Below are positions 15,693-16,204 of a DNA stretch of 16,204 nucleotides, in pieces (the first letter of the stretch is position 1; every line of letters begins with the position of its first letter). This DNA is from CAZEIW01 sp964512305. Lineage in GTDB: Bacteria > Pseudomonadota > Gammaproteobacteria > Burkholderiales > Burkholderiaceae_F. The stretch spans positions 1 to 16,204 of the forward strand of contig CAZEIW010000191.1 in assembly GCA_964512305.1 (NCBI GenBank), read 5' to 3'. The notes beneath the pieces were generated by a model, which saw only the letters and a list, made by a program, of their open reading frames with translations, ran no database searches and was not told the origin of the DNA. Both the position numbers and the translations under genes were made by a program.

Positions 15693-16204
15693 ATGTCGAT
15701 CGACGCCAAAGCCAACCTGCGCACCGTGCGCGACGCGCTGCGCTTCGCGGTCAGCCGCTTCAATCAGGCGCGGCTGTTCTTCGGGCACGGCCAGCTCGAC
15801 GCCTTCGACGAGGCGTCCTTCCTGGTGCTGCGCGCGCTGTCCCTGCCGCTCGAACGCATCGACGTGTTCCTGGACGCCTTCCTGACGCACGCGGAGATCA
15901 ACACCCTGATCGAGCTGATCGAGCGCCGGGTCAAGACCCGGCTTCCGGCCGCGTACCTGCTCAACGAGAGCTGGCTTCAGGGCTACCGCTTCTACATCGA
16001 CAAGCGCGCGATCGTGCCGCGCTCGTTCATCGCCGAGCTGATCAAGGACCAGCTGCAGCCGTGGATCCAGGATGCCGACAGCGTGCACGAGGTCCTCGAC
16101 CTGTGTACCGGCTCGGGTTGCCTCGCCGTGATCGCCGCCGACGTGTTCCACGCCGCCAGCGTCGATGCCGTCGACGTCTCGGCGGACGCGCTGGCGGTGG
16201 CGGC
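15693..16204 (+). CDS. prmB: Ribosomal protein L3 N5-glutamine methyltransferase (PrmB), 3' end cut by the window
   Basis: The first 170 residues of an S-adenosylmethionine-dependent methyltransferase that modifies a glutamine of ribosomal protein L3. It matches E. coli PrmB along its length: LRFAVSRFNQARLFFGHG (16-33), RVKTRLPAAYLLNESWLQGY (79-98), IVPRSFIAELI (107-117), SAM motif I VLDLCTGSGCLAV (134-146) and the acidic motif AVDVSADALAVA (159-170). The NPPY catalytic motif lies beyond the window. These features separate it from the release-factor enzyme PrmC. The ATG is 38 bp after dapE; the leader is nearly all C and G with no AG-rich ribosome site, and no upstream in-frame ATG/GTG/TTG is found before the dapE stop. 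Confidence 0.95.
   Translation, partial: MSIDAKANLRTVRDALRFAVSRFNQARLFFGHGQLDAFDEASFLVLRALSLPLERIDVFLDAFLTHAEINTLIELIERRVKTRLPAAYLLNESWLQGYRFYIDKRAIVPRSFIAELIKDQLQPWIQDADSVHEVLDLCTGSGCLAVIAADVFHAASVDAVDVSADALAVA

Noticed and set aside
15618..16151. - strand frame opposite prmB
   Set aside because: prmB on the + strand matches its family throughout, and the antisense frame has no recognisable features.

Overview
This is a GC-rich window from what looks like a betaproteobacterium (inference). The basis is the gene order and protein types: smc-zipA-ligA on one strand; queF-dapC-dapD-pilU-dapE-prmB on the other; a DapC of the Bordetella type; and a proteobacterial 5'-methylthioinosine phosphorylase. 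All ten complete genes read through intact, and all coding sequence shares the same strong C/G third-position bias. I see no insertion sequence, integrase, tRNA, rRNA or CRISPR array.

Region 1 (1-2332, + strand) is the 3' part of a very large multihaem c-type cytochrome whose start lies left of the window. It holds 22 complete CXXCH motifs plus the tail of one more. They fall into three ~100-residue tandem repeats, a divergent middle, an Ala/Pro/Ser linker and a six-motif C-terminal module built on a different 48-residue repeat. This is the most unusual part of the window. Almost every haem motif is preceded by a histidine 5-8 residues upstream.

Region 2 (2565-10575, - strand) is a compact gene run in the order smc, zipA, ligA, mtnP-type phosphorylase, def. 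Spacings are 5 bp, 13 bp, a 1-base overlap and a 4-base overlap, so this is almost certainly one operon. It combines chromosome organisation (Smc), FtsZ-ring anchoring (ZipA), NAD-dependent DNA ligation (LigA), methylthio-purine salvage and N-terminal deformylation. The 232-bp gap between the cytochrome and def is a convergent junction with a hairpin at the cytochrome stop codon.

Region 3 (10576-10782) is the divergent promoter region between smc and queF. It has a perfect TATAAT hexamer flanked by a CGAATC direct repeat.

Region 4 (10783-16204, + strand) is a housekeeping run. It contains queF (queuosine precursor), then dapC, dapD and dapE (the succinylase branch of diaminopimelate/lysine synthesis) with a PilU-type retraction ATPase inserted between dapD and dapE. 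It ends with the first part of prmB (ribosomal protein L3 glutamine methyltransferase), cut by the window edge. The spacings suggest one transcript, perhaps modulated by a hairpin between dapD and pilU.
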